A stretch of 64,000 nucleotides of DNA from Epiperipatus broadwayi (GCA_028023455.1 JAQFVV010000206.1:1719361-1783360); one strand, 5' to 3'; shown: positions 11,901 to 25,469, counted from the stretch's first letter. Notes: generated by a model not told the origin, from the sequence alone. Program-made: numbers and translations.

Positions 11901-14900
11901 ATAAAGAACTTTGCAATAAAAAAGTAGTAAATTCACTTATCATGCTTTCAATCCAGGTTTGAATCTAGGCTGATAAATCTAAAAAACTGTTCTACAAACT
12001 TGGAATTTTTCTTTCAAGAAGCCAACATATAGGTGATTATCAACTAATGGTTTGTAAATGGGTATTTTGTTAACTTAATTAGTAGATAAACTAGAATGGG
12101 AAAAAGCTCAAATTCTCCCACCTCACAATTAATAAGCATGATTAATACTGCTTCTTCCTCACTGTTTGTTTTTACTTTTGCTTATATGTGTGTATGTATA
12201 TATTAACAGAGAATTAATAAACTTTCCAAATATTTACAGTAATCCACCACTCTCTGTTGTCACCTTAGCCTTCCAAATCTTCTGAAATGTTTATAAGAAT
12301 GACAAATCTAACTAATGATATTAATTGAGCCAAACTTCTAATTTGTTTAGATGTAAATATAGCCTCATTTCATGCAACTAATCCTGTATATATAATAGAA
12401 ACATTTGTAAAGTTGAATTATACATATGTTTTTTTATTAATGCTATATATTATTTTCTGTTTATAATTTACAGACAAATGAAAAAAATACATTATTGCCT
12501 ATAAATTTGGATAAATGCATTAATTTCAATGAAAAGTTTGATTCAGTTTTTATAACTTAGTAATAAGTAATAATAATTGCTTAACCATTATCCATTGCAG
12601 GATAAACATACCTTCAGGTTTGATACAGTTTTTCTGATCAATAGTTTCTCTTCTCTACATCACTCCAGCAAACTATTTATTTCATATAACCACCTCATAT
12701 GTGATCTATTCCTAAGTTTTACAATCTCTTGAGGTCCATTTTGAAACTTTATCTGTTCATCTACTGCCATCTGTTCTTTCAATATGTCAATTCCAGTTCA
12801 ATTTCATTTTCTTTTTAATAATATCAATGATTTATGTTTCTTTTCTCACATAAGAATTATGTTTTTGATCCTTTTTGTTATTCCTAATATAAATCTTTCC
12901 ATATTTCATAGAATGGTCTGAAGTCTTTGTGTTAACTCTTCTATTATGTGTCCAAATCTCAAATTCATAATTTATTAAAAACCTTTATTTTCAAACAAAT
13001 AAGCATTTCTATATTTCTAGAGCTGGAAGCAGGAGAATGAATAACATATATTATTTGGTCTTTTTATAACTTCATAACATCTTTACATAATTATTCTATC
13101 CACCACCTACCCACCCCCTTCAATATATGGAAATGATAAATAATTCTAGGTTATTTATCAACTCCACATACCAATTAATTTTAAATATAATTAACTAATT
13201 ACCTTGAGGTTTTTTTAAAAAAATAATAATAATAATCAAAACTTTCAATCTAAACGTTTAATAATAAATCTTACATGCCCTGTTGTTGGTGCTTTTTTTC
13301 ATTACTGTATATAAAAATTAATACTGGATGTTTTAATCTCTTGATATTTTCCTATTATTAGTTTACACTTTATATTGAAAGATTATGAATACTGACATGA
13401 AATATTTTTGACAACCATCCCTTTGCAATGCCCACATTTAAAATGAAGTTATTATCTCATGTGATTTAGCACAAAACATGAAAGATGAAGGTTTCAGAAT
13501 TGAAATTCAGTTGCTCATTTCTGATGATTGAATGCTACTTGACCTTCTATGCAAATAACCAATTCATTATTTAGAAGAAGTTACTGCATTGCATATCCTT
13601 AGAATAAAATATATTCAATTATCAAAATTGAAGAATGAGTCTTATAGATCTGATCCACCAATCATCATATGAATATGGAATCTAATTTAAGTCAATGTAA
13701 CATGGATAACTTATAGTTGTTTTTTGTTTGCTTTTTGTAATAGTAAAAAACAAATATTTCTCTCCTTGTTTTTACGTGTGGGTATTACACTTTTTCTTTT
13801 TGATTTGTCACTCATAATCATAACGATGGAAGTATTATGAAAAATATTTAAGTAATATTATTTTTAAAATGTTACTATACAATAAAAAGATTGAAAATAG
13901 CCAAAAAATCTTAACTCTTTATATACTGATTTATGATAAGTTGAATATTGTGCCAATCTCAGAAACAATTTCAAAATAAATAACATACAATGTATATATA
14001 TTTAAAAATAGAGCAATAACTAATCAAAGTAGAGCAAAATTATAAAATATTAAGTTTTTGTTGGAAGGTAGGAGTTCCTTATTAGGCAATAATACTGAGA
14101 CCAAAAGAAAAATACTTGATAATTATCAGTTATTAATTGATACTCCCCTTAACATAATTTAGCCTTTCATTACGTAAAAAAGAGTCGATTACATCATTAC
14201 GATGTTGTAAATTTTAGTACAAAAAAAAAATACAGAGAATTAATTTTAGTTCTTATATAAATAATTCTATGAATCAATGTGTAGCTATTACTAAATCTGC
14301 TTGTATCTTAACACTAATATTTAAATACCACCCCACTTACCAATAATACAACATCAAATGACTACAAATGTTTAATTTTAAACCCCTCGGTTATAAGCAA
14401 TTTGTGAATTAGATAAAAAATTATTCCTATGTGTACTAAATATGCTCTTTGTCTTTAATGTATTTTGATCAGATTCTATATTCTCAAATGCTTAATTTTG
14501 CTTCAACAGAATTCCTGTGGTTATAAAATGAAAAAAAAGAAGTCAGTTAACATAACAAATACTTATTTATAATGAACGATATATGGCTGATATTTTTAAT
14601 AATAAAAATAATAAATATTTCAGAAAGCAATGAAAACATATAAATAACTAAAAATACAATATTAATAAAAATAATATTTAAGTAAGAACTAGTCTACTAG
14701 AGGACACTACCTCCTAAGATTTTTATAAATTTGTTAAAAAAAAAAAAAAAACCAACCAAGATTTAATCTTGCATTTGCAGAGCACAAAAATCATGCTTCG
14801 ATTTTCAAATGATATTTGCCCTATAAAATATTTTATAAAACATCTTTTTTATTATTGCCAAATTTAAATAATTATGAAGAATCCTTCCCATTTATACATT

Positions 14901-15119
14901 TAATAACTAAATAATATTCAATAATAGCAATAGTAAAGTAAACTAATTGCAAAATAATAAATATGAATGATGTAACATGTCCATTACGATCAATTTTTAT
15001 TTACGTAATGAACATCATATAACGTGTTACACATCATTTTAGTATTATATATTTGGTATATATAACATATTTGGTAAATATATTACGTTCTCATAGTTAG
15101 TTTTTCCTAGAGTGAAAAA
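8971..15119. other. Anonymous AT-rich sequence
   Basis: No gene recognised. The part 9740-10380 is less AT-rich and contains ccatcatcatcatccc near 10249, which could be the 3' end of an RTE-type element on the minus strand, but no coding relic supports it. A run of 10 G lies at 11157-11166, a TATATGTGTG microsatellite at 11641-11667, and a weak tRNA-like B box (ggtttgaatct, + strand) near 11956. Confidence 0.5.
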
Positions 15120-15700
15120 AAAATTGTTTCCAAACTATCAGTGAATAATAAATAGCGGAAGTGACTTTAGAAGATCAAAGAATAATATGAAGTTATTAAA
15201 CTGATACAAAAAGCAAAGCGGAAACTATAGTCTATTGTAAAGCCATCTTTTGAATCATTTGAGATTGTTTATAATGGATAATGAAAAAGAGGAGAGCAGC
15301 TGGAAAGAAGAAAGCAAAAAAATATTCTAATTTATATTAATCTAAATTGCAATTAATAGTAAACTAATACGGATTTATGAAAATAAATTCTAATATATAT
15401 TTAAATACTATATTGATATTGTCTTTAAAAATATTACATTAATTTTAAAAAAAGATGTTACATATGAAAATCATGAATTTTTTAAAAATCGTCTCATTTG
15501 AATTAAAAAGAATAAAATCTGTCAAAAAATTTTAATGATATATGTAATATTAGAACTATTGTAAAATTATATTAAAACTGAGAAAATAGTAAGGGTGGTG
15601 TTACTTTCCTTTTGTTATAATAATAATTATTAAAACTTTTTAATATTATTTTCACTGCGGTCTTCTTAGAATTTTATATATACACACACTTTTGTATTCA
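15120..15700 (-). mobile_element. LINE 3' end relic (same family as 21.3-26.6 kb)
   Basis: The block tcttttgaatcatttgagat and the sequence that follows (to about 15420) match 22841-23040, including the later tctaaattgcaattaatag. That region is the reverse complement of the 3' untranslated part of the LINE copies at 21.3-22.5 and 25.5-26.6 kb, so this copy is also on the minus strand. It has no coding relic that I could read. Confidence 0.5.
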
Positions 15701-16009
15701 GTCTTTCATTCCTTCGTCTTATCAGGATGAAAAGTTTTGCTTCTCTTGGAGTCATGTATGTATTATTTTTTTCATCCAATTAATACTACAAAATTTGTGA
15801 CCTTATAATGCTTCATTAATATGTCAAGTATGGATATGAAAATTGTCTAGAGTGAAATCCATCTATATCATCCCATACAAACTGTGGGCTGCATGTGGTA
15901 TATTTGATATTTTTGTGTGGGCCACAGCATAGATTTGAATATTTTAAAAAAAAAAAATCAAAGTAAATGAAATTATTTATTTAGTCTGATAATATTTCTC
16001 TCAAATTTA

Positions 16010-17815
16010 TTTCTTGTTAAAAACATAAAGCCCATTTGAACCGGCTTCACATAATATATATATATCATTTATTAGTTGAATGTACATTGCAAAGATAGCT
16101 TTGTGAGTATTGTTGTTTTTCTGATGCACTGAATGCTTTCTAATTGCACAATCTGCATGGCCATGCAATTTCTTATTCAGATTTACATGCATATATATAT
16201 AACTCGCTTCCAATATTCCGTTTACTTTTATATATATTTAAACTCTTCTTACCCTCCATACTACTTCTCCATCTCTCCAACTCCCTATTTTTTATTAATC
16301 CTTCTATTCTTTTATCCCATTCCTTACCACTATAACACTCAACAATCTTCCTAACACAATCATTCCACCTTTTATACAAGTATACCAATATAAATTCTTT
16401 ACCCAAATCTTTTGCATACCGCATTACTCTTCTCACCCATCTTGTTACCTGCCCTTTACTCATAACCCAATTAAACACTATTTTGGCTATTCTTTTACTA
16501 TCCATAAACTGCAACCTACCAAACATTTTCATTTTACTTTTTGCATCTCTCATATAGAAACTTGACCATCCCATTTCTCCTTCAATTGCCTCCTTTGCTG
16601 TCCACATCTCTGCATCTAATGCATGTCTTCCTACTTCTCTTTGTACTTTCTCTAAATAATCTAAAATCCTTTTACTAACACATAATGCATCATTACCATA
16701 TGTTAACCCTGCTACTGCAGCTCCCTTCCATACAATTCTAGCTACATCATATTTATTATATGAAAATACTGTTAGTTTCTTTACCAAACCTTTTTTCTTT
16801 GCTTCATTTACCAATTTTTTCTCCCATTCATCCAAGCAATTTTCCTGGTTACATAAGATGATTCCCAAATACCTATACCTATCCACCACACTTAACTTTA
16901 TATCCCCCAATAAAAAAATCTACATACTCTCTTTCCCCAGTATTAACCATCATTATATTTGATTTTTCCTCACTAAATTTAATCCCCATCTCTTTACCCA
17001 CCCTTGCACAAGTCCTCAATATAATATTCATATCTTCTCTTCTTTCTGCACATAAAAAGATATCATCTGCAAAAAAAAGACCCGACAAAGTATATACTCC
17101 TTTGCCACCTATTAACGGTATCTCTACCCCTCTTCCTAGTCTTTCTCTTGCTTTCTCCATTTCACTCAAAAACAACAAAAACAAAATCAGTGACATAGGG
17201 CATCCTTGCCTTAATCCCACCCCATTTTTAACTTTAACTGATTCTATATCCCCTAATTGGTAAGTATAATAATTATTTTCATATAATTTCTTAATAATAT
17301 TTACTAAAGCTTCATCCATTTCCAAATTGGCTAATCTTACCCATAATCTATTTCTATTTACTCTATCATATGCTTTCTCTATATCTATAAAACTCATATT
17401 AACGGTCTACCTGAATTCCTACTCATCTCCATAAGTTGTGTAACTACAAACAAACTATCTCCTATATGCCTATCTGACCTAAAACCTCCCTGCATTTCCC
17501 CACTACATTATTCTCTTCCATCCATTTTACAACTCTTCCAGCTACCATATATGCGAAAACTTTATATAAAACTGATGTTACCGCTATCAGTCTATAATTA
17601 TTTAACCTTCTATGATCCTTACCCTTTCCTTTAAATAATAATCTTATTCTTGTATTACTCCAACTACCCAGAAAAACTGTCTTCTGTGCCATCTTATTAA
17701 AACATGATAATAACTTTGCTTTTGCTCTATGCCCTAAATTCATTACCATCTCTGCTGTCCATCCTGTGTCATCACAATAGCAAGAGCTCCCTCTATGAGA
17801 AGAAATCACTCCAGA
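16010..17815 (-). mobile_element. 5'-truncated non-LTR retrotransposon with nearly readable reverse transcriptase
   Basis: Read from 17812 down to 16173, three overlapping frames form one reverse transcriptase relic. The first (17809-17462) has the fingers motifs, with NNYRLIAVTSVLYKVFA. The second (17397-16879) has FIDIEKAYDRVN, GLRQGCPMS and the catalytic FADD at residues 109-112. The third (16910-16173) has the thumb start DRYRYLGI and a C-terminal region. The protein between frames 1 and 2, GGFRSDRHIGDSLFVVTQL, is readable in another frame, so there are frameshifts near 17495, 17405 and 16890. Apart from these the copy is well preserved and therefore fairly young. No endonuclease domain is present, which is usual for 5' truncation on insertion. 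The clade is undetermined. It abuts the hAT pseudogene that begins near 17816 on the other strand. Confidence 0.88.
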
Positions 17816-19500
17816 CTAACCATGCTTCTGATTAAGAAATTAAAACCCAAATTTTCTATAGAATTCTTTGTATGTCATTGCATCATTCATAATGAAATTT
17901 ATGCATGAAAAATGTTCACTTTCAAAATGCTATGCAAATAATAATTTCAATTGTTAATTTTAATAGATTAAAAGTCCTTAATTATTATTAATTTAAACAT
18001 TTTTTTTAAGAAGACATGGTTGCAGAATATGGTGATGTAATTTATTTTTTCTGAAACTGGTTGAACAAAGTCAAAGTATTAAGAAGATTTTAAAAAAAAA
18101 AAAATTCCAGGAATAAAACTTTTCATGAGTATAAAATACAAAATAAGTTAAATGGTAATTTTTGGATTTGGTAGATATTACTTCCCACTTATCAAACCTC
18201 AATGTAGAAGTGCAAGAAATATATATAATAAGTAATGAGCTTTTGATGTATATTAAAACATTTATGGCAAAAGTTTCATTTTGGAGAAATCAGTTAAAAA
18301 ATATTAATTTAATAAATTTTGTAATTCAATGCAGAGTATAGTTTGCTATGAAGGAAAGATTAAAAATACTACAAATTAACTACAGCTTAGTACTGCTTTC
18401 AACCAGGCAGGTTATATTCATAGCACTGAATAAAGTATTTAGTGTTATGAGCTAAAGTATTTAGTCCTATAAATATGACCTGCCTGGTCAAAAGCAGTGC
18501 TAAACTGTAGTTCATTTGTAGTATTTTCAATCTTTCCTTCATAGCAAACTACATTCTGTATTATTTTCCGGAAGGTTTGTGGTGATTGTGTTTTAGTTGT
18601 ATTTATTATTTAGACTATTTCCATCATCTAATAAGAGTACTAAATGTCTTTAGAAACATTTAACTTTATTTAAATATTTCAAATACATTCACCTGTTAAT
18701 AATAGCACCTTAAATAGGTTAGTATATGCATGACATTTTGAAAAGTATTATTCTCCCCTCTTCATTTCTGGCCTGACCAGTGAAAGTACTAGCATTGGAA
18801 TCAAACATGGACCCTTAGATTTTTGAATACTGAATTTTAAGGTAATGCTCTAATCAATTGCAATGGCTGACTTGGTTAGAGTATTACCTTAAATTTCAAT
18901 TCTTAAGAATCTAAGGAGCCCTTGTTTGATTCCTATGCTAATACTGTCACTTGTCAGGCCAGCAACACCTGAAAAAGAGGGGAGAATAATACCTCTCAAA
19001 ACATTCTGCATATACTAACCTGTTTGTTGTGCTATTATTAACAATTGAATGTATTTGGAATATTTAGATAAAGTTACATTTTTCTAAAGACATTCAATAC
19101 ACATATTAGATGGTGGAAATAGTTCAAACAATAAATACATTTTGTATTGAATTACAAAATAAAAAGGAAAGCAGTAAAGATTATAGAGTTAATAAATTTT
19201 GATAATTTATTAGTCAGACCTATTATATATCATAAAAAATATGCAGATGTATTAGAAAATTTATCTTCCAAATTCGAGGAGAGATTTTCTGATTTAGTCG
19301 CAAAAGAAAATCAAATTAAAATATCCACTACTCTATTTGCAATTGAAATAGAAACCCTCTCTGAAGAATGACTAATGAAAGTGATAGAACTGCAATTAAA
19401 GTCAGGTTTTAAATATGCATTCAAAGATAGTATAATTTTAGAATTTTGCAAAATATATATTTTTCAAACTAAGTACCTGCATATTCTGCAACATGTGTAG
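17816..19500 (+). pseudogene. hAT-family transposase pseudogene (GTF2IRD2/FAM200/ZBED-like), split by an insertion
   Basis: Several readable pieces follow the order of animal hAT transposases. Near 17846-17900 is FSIEFFVCHCIIHNEIYA (family: YHCIIHQEAL). Near 18023-18090 is EYGDVIYF followed, after a stop, by NWLNKVKVLRRF (family: the RWLSRGKVLKRF block). From 18160 to 18320 is LVDITSHLSNLNVEVQEIYI, then KVSFWRNQLKNINLINF. After the palindrome the frame resumes with KKYADVLENLSSKFEERFSD (to 19368), a TGA, and then in the same frame LMKVIELQLKSGFKYAFKDS, ending near 19500. Frameshifts and stops make it a pseudogene. The expected C-terminal dimerisation segment is missing. The N-terminal half may have been lost or displaced by the adjoining LINE. 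Confidence 0.75.
18322..19188. mobile_element. Palindromic insertion with 13-bp target duplication inside the hAT pseudogene
   Basis: The 13-mer ttaataaattttg occurs at 18309-18321 and 19189-19201, and the hAT protein reading is restored when one copy is kept, so this is an insertion with target duplication. Inside are two hairpins: arms 18326-18433 with 18468-18565, and longer arms 18599-18862 with 18868-19137, whose loop is only about 5 bases. A 15-bp perfect inverted pair, attttgtaattcaat at 18316-18330 and its complement at 19146-19160, spans the element. There is no coding capacity. The 13-bp duplication is longer than for hAT (8) or Tc1/mariner (2), so the mechanism is unclear. Confidence 0.75.
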
Positions 19501-21252
19501 TTTGATTGATGATTATCTTTAAAATTAGCTTATATTAGCATCAACCAATACATGCATGAATAGTTCTCAAACTGTAGGCAATCATTAAATATCAGGATCA
19601 TATTATCTAGAAAAAGTTATGTTTATTATTGATACTATTTCTATATAATATTTAAATACTAGCATGAAATATGTATATTGGAGATCATTTATCTTTTTCA
19701 TTATGTGATCATGTATATTGGTTATATAAAATGGAATGGGTAGCTATAGAGAGTTTGAAAGTCTGAGTTCAAATTCCTTCTAATTATTTTTGTATAAGCT
19801 TTTTAAATATATTTCACAATTATTTCAAGCATAAAATGCTTACTTTTGTGCAATTTTATGCAATAATTTACATGTGGTTTTTCTGCCAAAGAAGTACTTT
19901 TTCTGTAACAAAATTATAACTCTCAAAATTAACATATTTGTATTTAATTATTCAAAATGTCTCTTGACTCAACATATCTAGAGTGCATTATATACTATGT
20001 TCATAATATAAAAAAATTGTGTGGCCTACTAAAATTTTACAAAACTTGCAGTTAACCCTTTCACTTAAAACATTGGATTCTTGTTACTGAAATCCTTTTT
20101 TTTTTTTTTTTGCTTCATAATAAAGTTTGAATCATTGTAACTCTAGAAACCGTTTAAAAGCAGGGAATTTCTTTCATTTTCAAAAGACTTTCAAGTTTAT
20201 TAGAATACCAAACTAAACTTAAAAATTTGTTTCAAGCAAAACTTTCTCATTTTTTTAATGATTCAAATGTGTGTGGCAATGAATCATGAATCCTAAGAAT
20301 ATAAAGTAGTTCTCAAGATTTCATGAAGGCAGATTAGTAACAAAGACAATCTTCGAAGGTACAATACACATTATTACTTTCTATGTCATAATTTGTGATC
20401 TAGACATGTTAGTGTCTTAAAAGTTTTATGAATAGAGATGACATGCAGCTTTAAGACAGAACCAATCACTTTTTCACTAGAACATACTATATACATAATT
20501 TCAAGCCATTTATAAAATTTCCCTTCTTCTATAAAGACCAAAAAAGAAAGATTTGATACGGAAGTTTATAGATATTCTAAAAAGATTGCATTTAATTGTA
20601 AAGTAATGTTAAAATTAGACACATTTTTATGATTATTAATATAATAAATGAAATGGCAGATGAAATTCCTCTTATTACTTTATTTTTTTTCATATTTATA
20701 TGAATAAGGCGAAAACAAACAAGTTTACATGCTTGTTTAATTTTACCTTATTTGTTCTCTTTTTTAGGAATGATATATATTTTTTATCATGATTTTTAAT
20801 GTTAACAAACAAAAATATTATATGGTGCTAATTTATATAATGCTTTGGAAAAATGGATAGTATCTTATTGGATCTATATTTGATCAATATTAACATTTAA
20901 TATCTGATCAGTATTACCATCTAATATATCTTAATTAATTTAAGAATCAATGAGAGTACTGGAATAGAATAAAAGTATTGGTCAAGGAATTCAGAAATTT
21001 TTAGATAAAATTCAACTAGAAGTAGGTAGATATGCATTGGGTGATAAATTTTTTGGATAGCAAATGAGATTATGCAACCTGAAATGATGTGAATTATTTT
21101 TTTTAGTAAAGGAATTTTAAAAATGTAGTGTTTAAAAGATTACATATACTGTATAAATGAAAATAGATGAGTAAAAATGGTTTCTAATTGGATTGTGTGA
21201 AGAGGATAATAAACAAATAAGATAAAAAGAAAGATTTTATAATATTCAAAAT
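19501..21252. other. Anonymous AT-rich sequence with one dispersed-repeat fragment
   Basis: No gene recognised. Positions 19662-19795 are a fragment of the repeat family that forms the 37.8-39.1 kb array: both contain atgtatattggagatcattt, followed by the tgagttcaaat block. The rest is simple AT-rich sequence, with a run of T at about 20097-20111. Confidence 0.6.
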
Positions 21253-22530
21253 TAATAAATAGACAATCGATTTCAATATATTATATAAAAATGTGATAAA
21301 TGTATAGAGAATGCATTACATAAATGTAAAGAAGCAATAAAGAGAATAGACATTCTGGTTAGAGAAAAAGAAATAGAGATGTTGAAGATAAATATGAATA
21401 AAAAAATTGTTTTGGGTTGTATAGGAATAATTTTTTTTTATAAAATTTGAAAGAATATATGATACTAAAGGGGCTTGTTGTTATTTATGCAAGAGCAAAA
21501 GAAAGAAAATCAAAATGCAATATATTTAGCAGTAGAAATGGGAGAAAGAATATCGAACACTTATTTTTTGAGTGTAACATAATGAAAATAAATCAGAATA
21601 AATTGTACAGAGAATGAAAAAAAATTAATGATAAGGAGTGTAAAACTGGTAGAGATTTTATGAATTTTTTTTTCTGTTTAGATCTTTGTAATGAAATTAA
21701 AGAATATAAGAATAGTATAGTGGAACTATTGAAACAGCTTTTATTAAAATTCGGATGGAAGAAAAAAAAGAAATGAACCAGGGCTAGAAAAATAATTGTA
21801 TAATAAAGAAGTAGGTTACGTTATTGTGGTGTGTGGAACTTTTGGAGAGAGAGAGTGTGTGTTTAATTCAACTAATAAAGTTTCTGACCATAAAGCTTAT
21901 GCACAGAAACTTCTGACTATTTAAAGTATTTTTGCGTCATAAAATATTAAATTTATTCTGAATTTTTAATATTTTTAAATTTTTTTTATCTAGATTTCTA
22001 ATTTGAACTTTACTTATATATTGTTAAAATTTTTAGTGATTTTGAATGTGTGGAATGATAGTCAATAGGATTAAACAAAATTAAATATTTACAAACTTTG
22101 TTAGTTTTTCTAAAATTATTAAATTTCTTATCTAACCCTTTATAAAATATAAATATAATTAATATCTTTCTTTTTTAAATTTATACTCGTTTTTTTTTTT
22201 TTTTGAAAATTTATTAGATATTTATTTTGTTTTTATAAAAATCCTATTTATTATTAGCGCAATTTAAACCAACATTAATAAGTTTTTTTTTTATTTCTGT
22301 CTCCTGCCCCCCCCCCCAACCCCTTTAAATTTTTTTATATGATTCCACATCCATTCAGTACTTTTGTATTTTATTTCCATTTTTTTAATCTGTTGGTAAA
22401 TAACCTCTGCCGATTTTAAAGATACAATAGTATTTTTTCTTTTCTTTCTGTTTCACAATATACCAATTTCATCTTATTCCCTGAGCAATCTAGATCTATT
22501 AGTTAAGTTTTAATGTGCTAAACATAATTA
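21253..22530 (+). mobile_element. LINE C-terminus and 3' end relic
   Basis: From 21297 a frame reads KCIENALHKCKEAIKRIDIL and on through LREKEIE-type residues to 21450. Then, with frameshifts, come IYDTKGACCYLCKSK and RKNIEHLFFECNIMK. C-x2-C followed by E-H-x4-C is the usual zinc-knuckle at the C-terminus of several non-LTR retrotransposon proteins. The untranslated 3' part (about 21780-22530) matches 25740-26560 in direct orientation and 22540-23400 in inverted orientation, including a block with taaagcttatgcacagaaac and a C-rich block near 22307. Confidence 0.65.
22307..22317. repeat. Run of 11 C
   Basis: A homopolymer in the LINE 3' untranslated part. The equivalent position in the 26.2 kb copy reads cccccttcccc, so the run grew from a C-rich stretch. 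Confidence 0.9.
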
Positions 22531-22539
22531 TAATATTAA

Positions 22540-24060
22540 CGCCTTTCATCATAGATGTGGCAAGCATCACAAAACAAGGACATCAAGTCTAGTTTATCTT
22601 TAAACTGTATGAGTAAACTAAAAAATAAATTACAGAGAAAAATAAGTTCATTTTTGGCCAAATGAAATGGAAAGGTTGTTCTACAGATTCTTGAGAAAAA
22701 GAAAGTACTGGTATAACTATTAATAGAATCGCCAAAACTATTAATGAATAATGGAAAATGATAAGGGCAAGACTTAGAAGCACAAAACATAAAATGAAGT
22801 TACGTGCGCAGAAAAAAAAGAGAAAATAATTACTATGCCACCTTTTGAATCATCTGAGATTGTCGATGATAGAATTATGAGTTGCAGATGGAAACAAAAA
22901 ATACTAAGTGGAGGGTTCATATTAAGAATTTAAAAGCTAATGAGGGGAGGGGAATCAAAAAGAATTCTAATTCACTATTAATCTAAATTACTGTTCTAAT
23001 GATAAACTACTTAGCGGGGTCTTCATAAAAAAGAAAAAAATATTTAATACCAGTAAATTTAAAAAAGATTATAAACTTCTTTCTTTTTTTTTTTTTAAAA
23101 AAAAGATACTATAATTGTATTTTTTTTTTAAAAGATAAATTCATCGTTAGTTAAAAAATTATGTTACAGATTTAAAATATAAAATCATTAAAAATTTATG
23201 ACACTATATTAATGAATTTAAAATTAGAAAATTATAAAAAAAAAAAAAAACATAGATAAAAAAGTTTAAAAACATTTAAAAAATCAGAAGCAAACTTGAC
23301 GTTTTGTGATATAAAATGGCTTCCTTTTAAATGAAGTCAGAAGTTTTTTCTGCGTAAAATATATGCCCAGAAATTCTGTTACCAAAGTTAAGCATTTTCT
23401 CCCTTCAAAATCCTTGCATAGCACAATAAAATCATCCTCTTCTTATATCTTATTACCCATTTCCTATCCTATTCGGGATTTTACTAAAAACTATTAAAAT
23501 AGTTCCACTATCTTCACATTTTTTAATCTGGTCTCAGACTTAAACAAAAATAATCATAAAATCTTTATTCTGAACTCTATATTATTAAATTTCTTCCACT
23601 CTCCATACAATTATCTTAATTATCTTTTACCATGCTACCTTTTCCCAATTCTACATAAACTATATTTAAATTGTTTATTTTGACTTACAAGTCTCAAATT
23701 TAGTCCAAGCATAACTTTGATGCAATTCTTTCTAGATAAATATTGTAATGATTATTATAAATCATTTATTAAACTAGATATTATCTCTGGCCCAGATATA
23801 AACTTTAAATCTCCGTGTGGTAGTGTGAAGGTAATAACCTTCATCTGTAAACTTGCAAATATATCTGTTATTCAAATCTTTTTTTCAACATCAAAAATTT
23901 CTGCTTTTACATCAAATGATAATAATATCTTTTTAGTACTATCATATATTTTTTCATATTTCATATAATTTTTATTCTTATATAACTCCAATTTTTTTTT
24001 CTTCATCTTCATTTTCTCTAACTAACTTATCAATCTCTTTCCCCACCTATATTATCTCAA
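22540..24060 (-). mobile_element. Second copy of the same LINE 3' end, inverted (tail to tail)
   Basis: The reverse complement of 22540-23400 matches 25830-26560 and 21880-22530; for example minus-strand acttgatgttttgtgatata-like sequence near 23300 pairs with 25905-25925. Beyond the untranslated part, the minus strand at about 23970-23880 reads MKYEKIYDSTKKILLSFDVK, the counterpart of KFERIYDTKGACCYLCKSK in the + copy. The open frames 22536-22790 (minus) and 23717-23968 (plus) are incidental. Confidence 0.6.
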
Positions 24061-25469
24061 TGTTTAAGAAATATATATTTCACTATGTGTGTGTACATTG
24101 TATAAAAATAAAACAAAAAGTCAAATATGTGAAGAAGTAAACTAAAAAGTGGTTTTATTTTGAAAAATTGTGTGCTTTACTTTTGTAATATGTATATTCT
24201 TTCCTAATATGTATTTATCTAAATTCTTTACATAATATTTTTTGTAATATGTTGGGGTTTTTTTTAATTCAGAAATCTTTTTCTTTCCCAAAACTTATCT
24301 AATTATTTAAAAATTAACTGAAAGTTAATTGATAATGAAATGAAGGAATAAAATTAATTAAAATATAATTTGTTTTTTTTTACTTTCTGATAAATAAGGT
24401 TGTGAAGATGATAAGAAGCCTATAGAAAGAAGTTATAATTTTGTGCCTTTTTTATTTATTCTGTATTCTGAAAGAGAAAGAACCAAAAAAGTATAAAGAG
24501 CTCATTTTATTAACATAAATTCTATAGTTCTATGAAAAATTAACCATCTCAGAAGTAGACTAGCCATCTAAGCCAACTCAACAAAAAAAAAAAAATCTGA
24601 CTTGGCCAAATGTAAACAGATATAAAAACAAACTGAAGAAATTAATATTTCAATGAAGTTCTCATAAAAGTAGTATCCTTTATTAAAATCTCTGTTGTGA
24701 AATTTATGTTCACTTGAGAAAGTTTCCATCCAATTGAATTTCAGTAATGAGATATATTTGTTATTGAGAAAATCCAAAGCTTACTTCATCAGCAAATACA
24801 GCTATGAGTATTGTTTAAGAGAAATCTATTTTGGATAGAACTAAATCCAAAATGACAATTCTTAAGTTAAGAAACTAGTTTAAAACAAATTTGTTACACA
24901 TTCCAAAAATAAGTTAGATTGGTAAAATAATTTTTTATTGTATTATTTTTGTTAAATTTTGTTGAGTTATTTTAATTCAAGGACAAAATAATTAATATAA
25001 CAAAATAAGATTTACTATCGTAATCATATTTTTATTAATATTTATAATTGCTTAGTATGCATTTTTCAGTTTTATGTATCTAATATTGTCTTAATTTAAA
25101 TTATATTATTTTCTATTATGACTAATAACTTTGAAATGTAGTCATCAATTAAATCACTTGTCAGGAAAAACAGGAAATGTGTTAACAAAGGAATTATATG
25201 ATTTAAAATTAAACATGTTGCAATTTTTCTTTATTTACATTAATGTTGTATATGTGTTCGTGTTATAAAATGCCAATTTCTTTCATTTAAACTCAATTAA
25301 ATTCTGCCCAAATGCACAAGTAAGTAGATGCCATGAAACTGGTGCCTGATATAAAATAAATTACTTATTTCTGTTGTCATAGTTCTGATTATCATCACTA
25401 AATAACCACAATTTTCTCATACCTCATTCCAGTAGAAATTAAATTACATAAAGTATGAAAAAGAGCTTA
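24061..25469. other. Anonymous AT-rich sequence
   Basis: I see no gene or recognisable repeat. A short minus-strand open frame at 24568-24777 begins without context and has no family resemblance. Confidence 0.6.
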
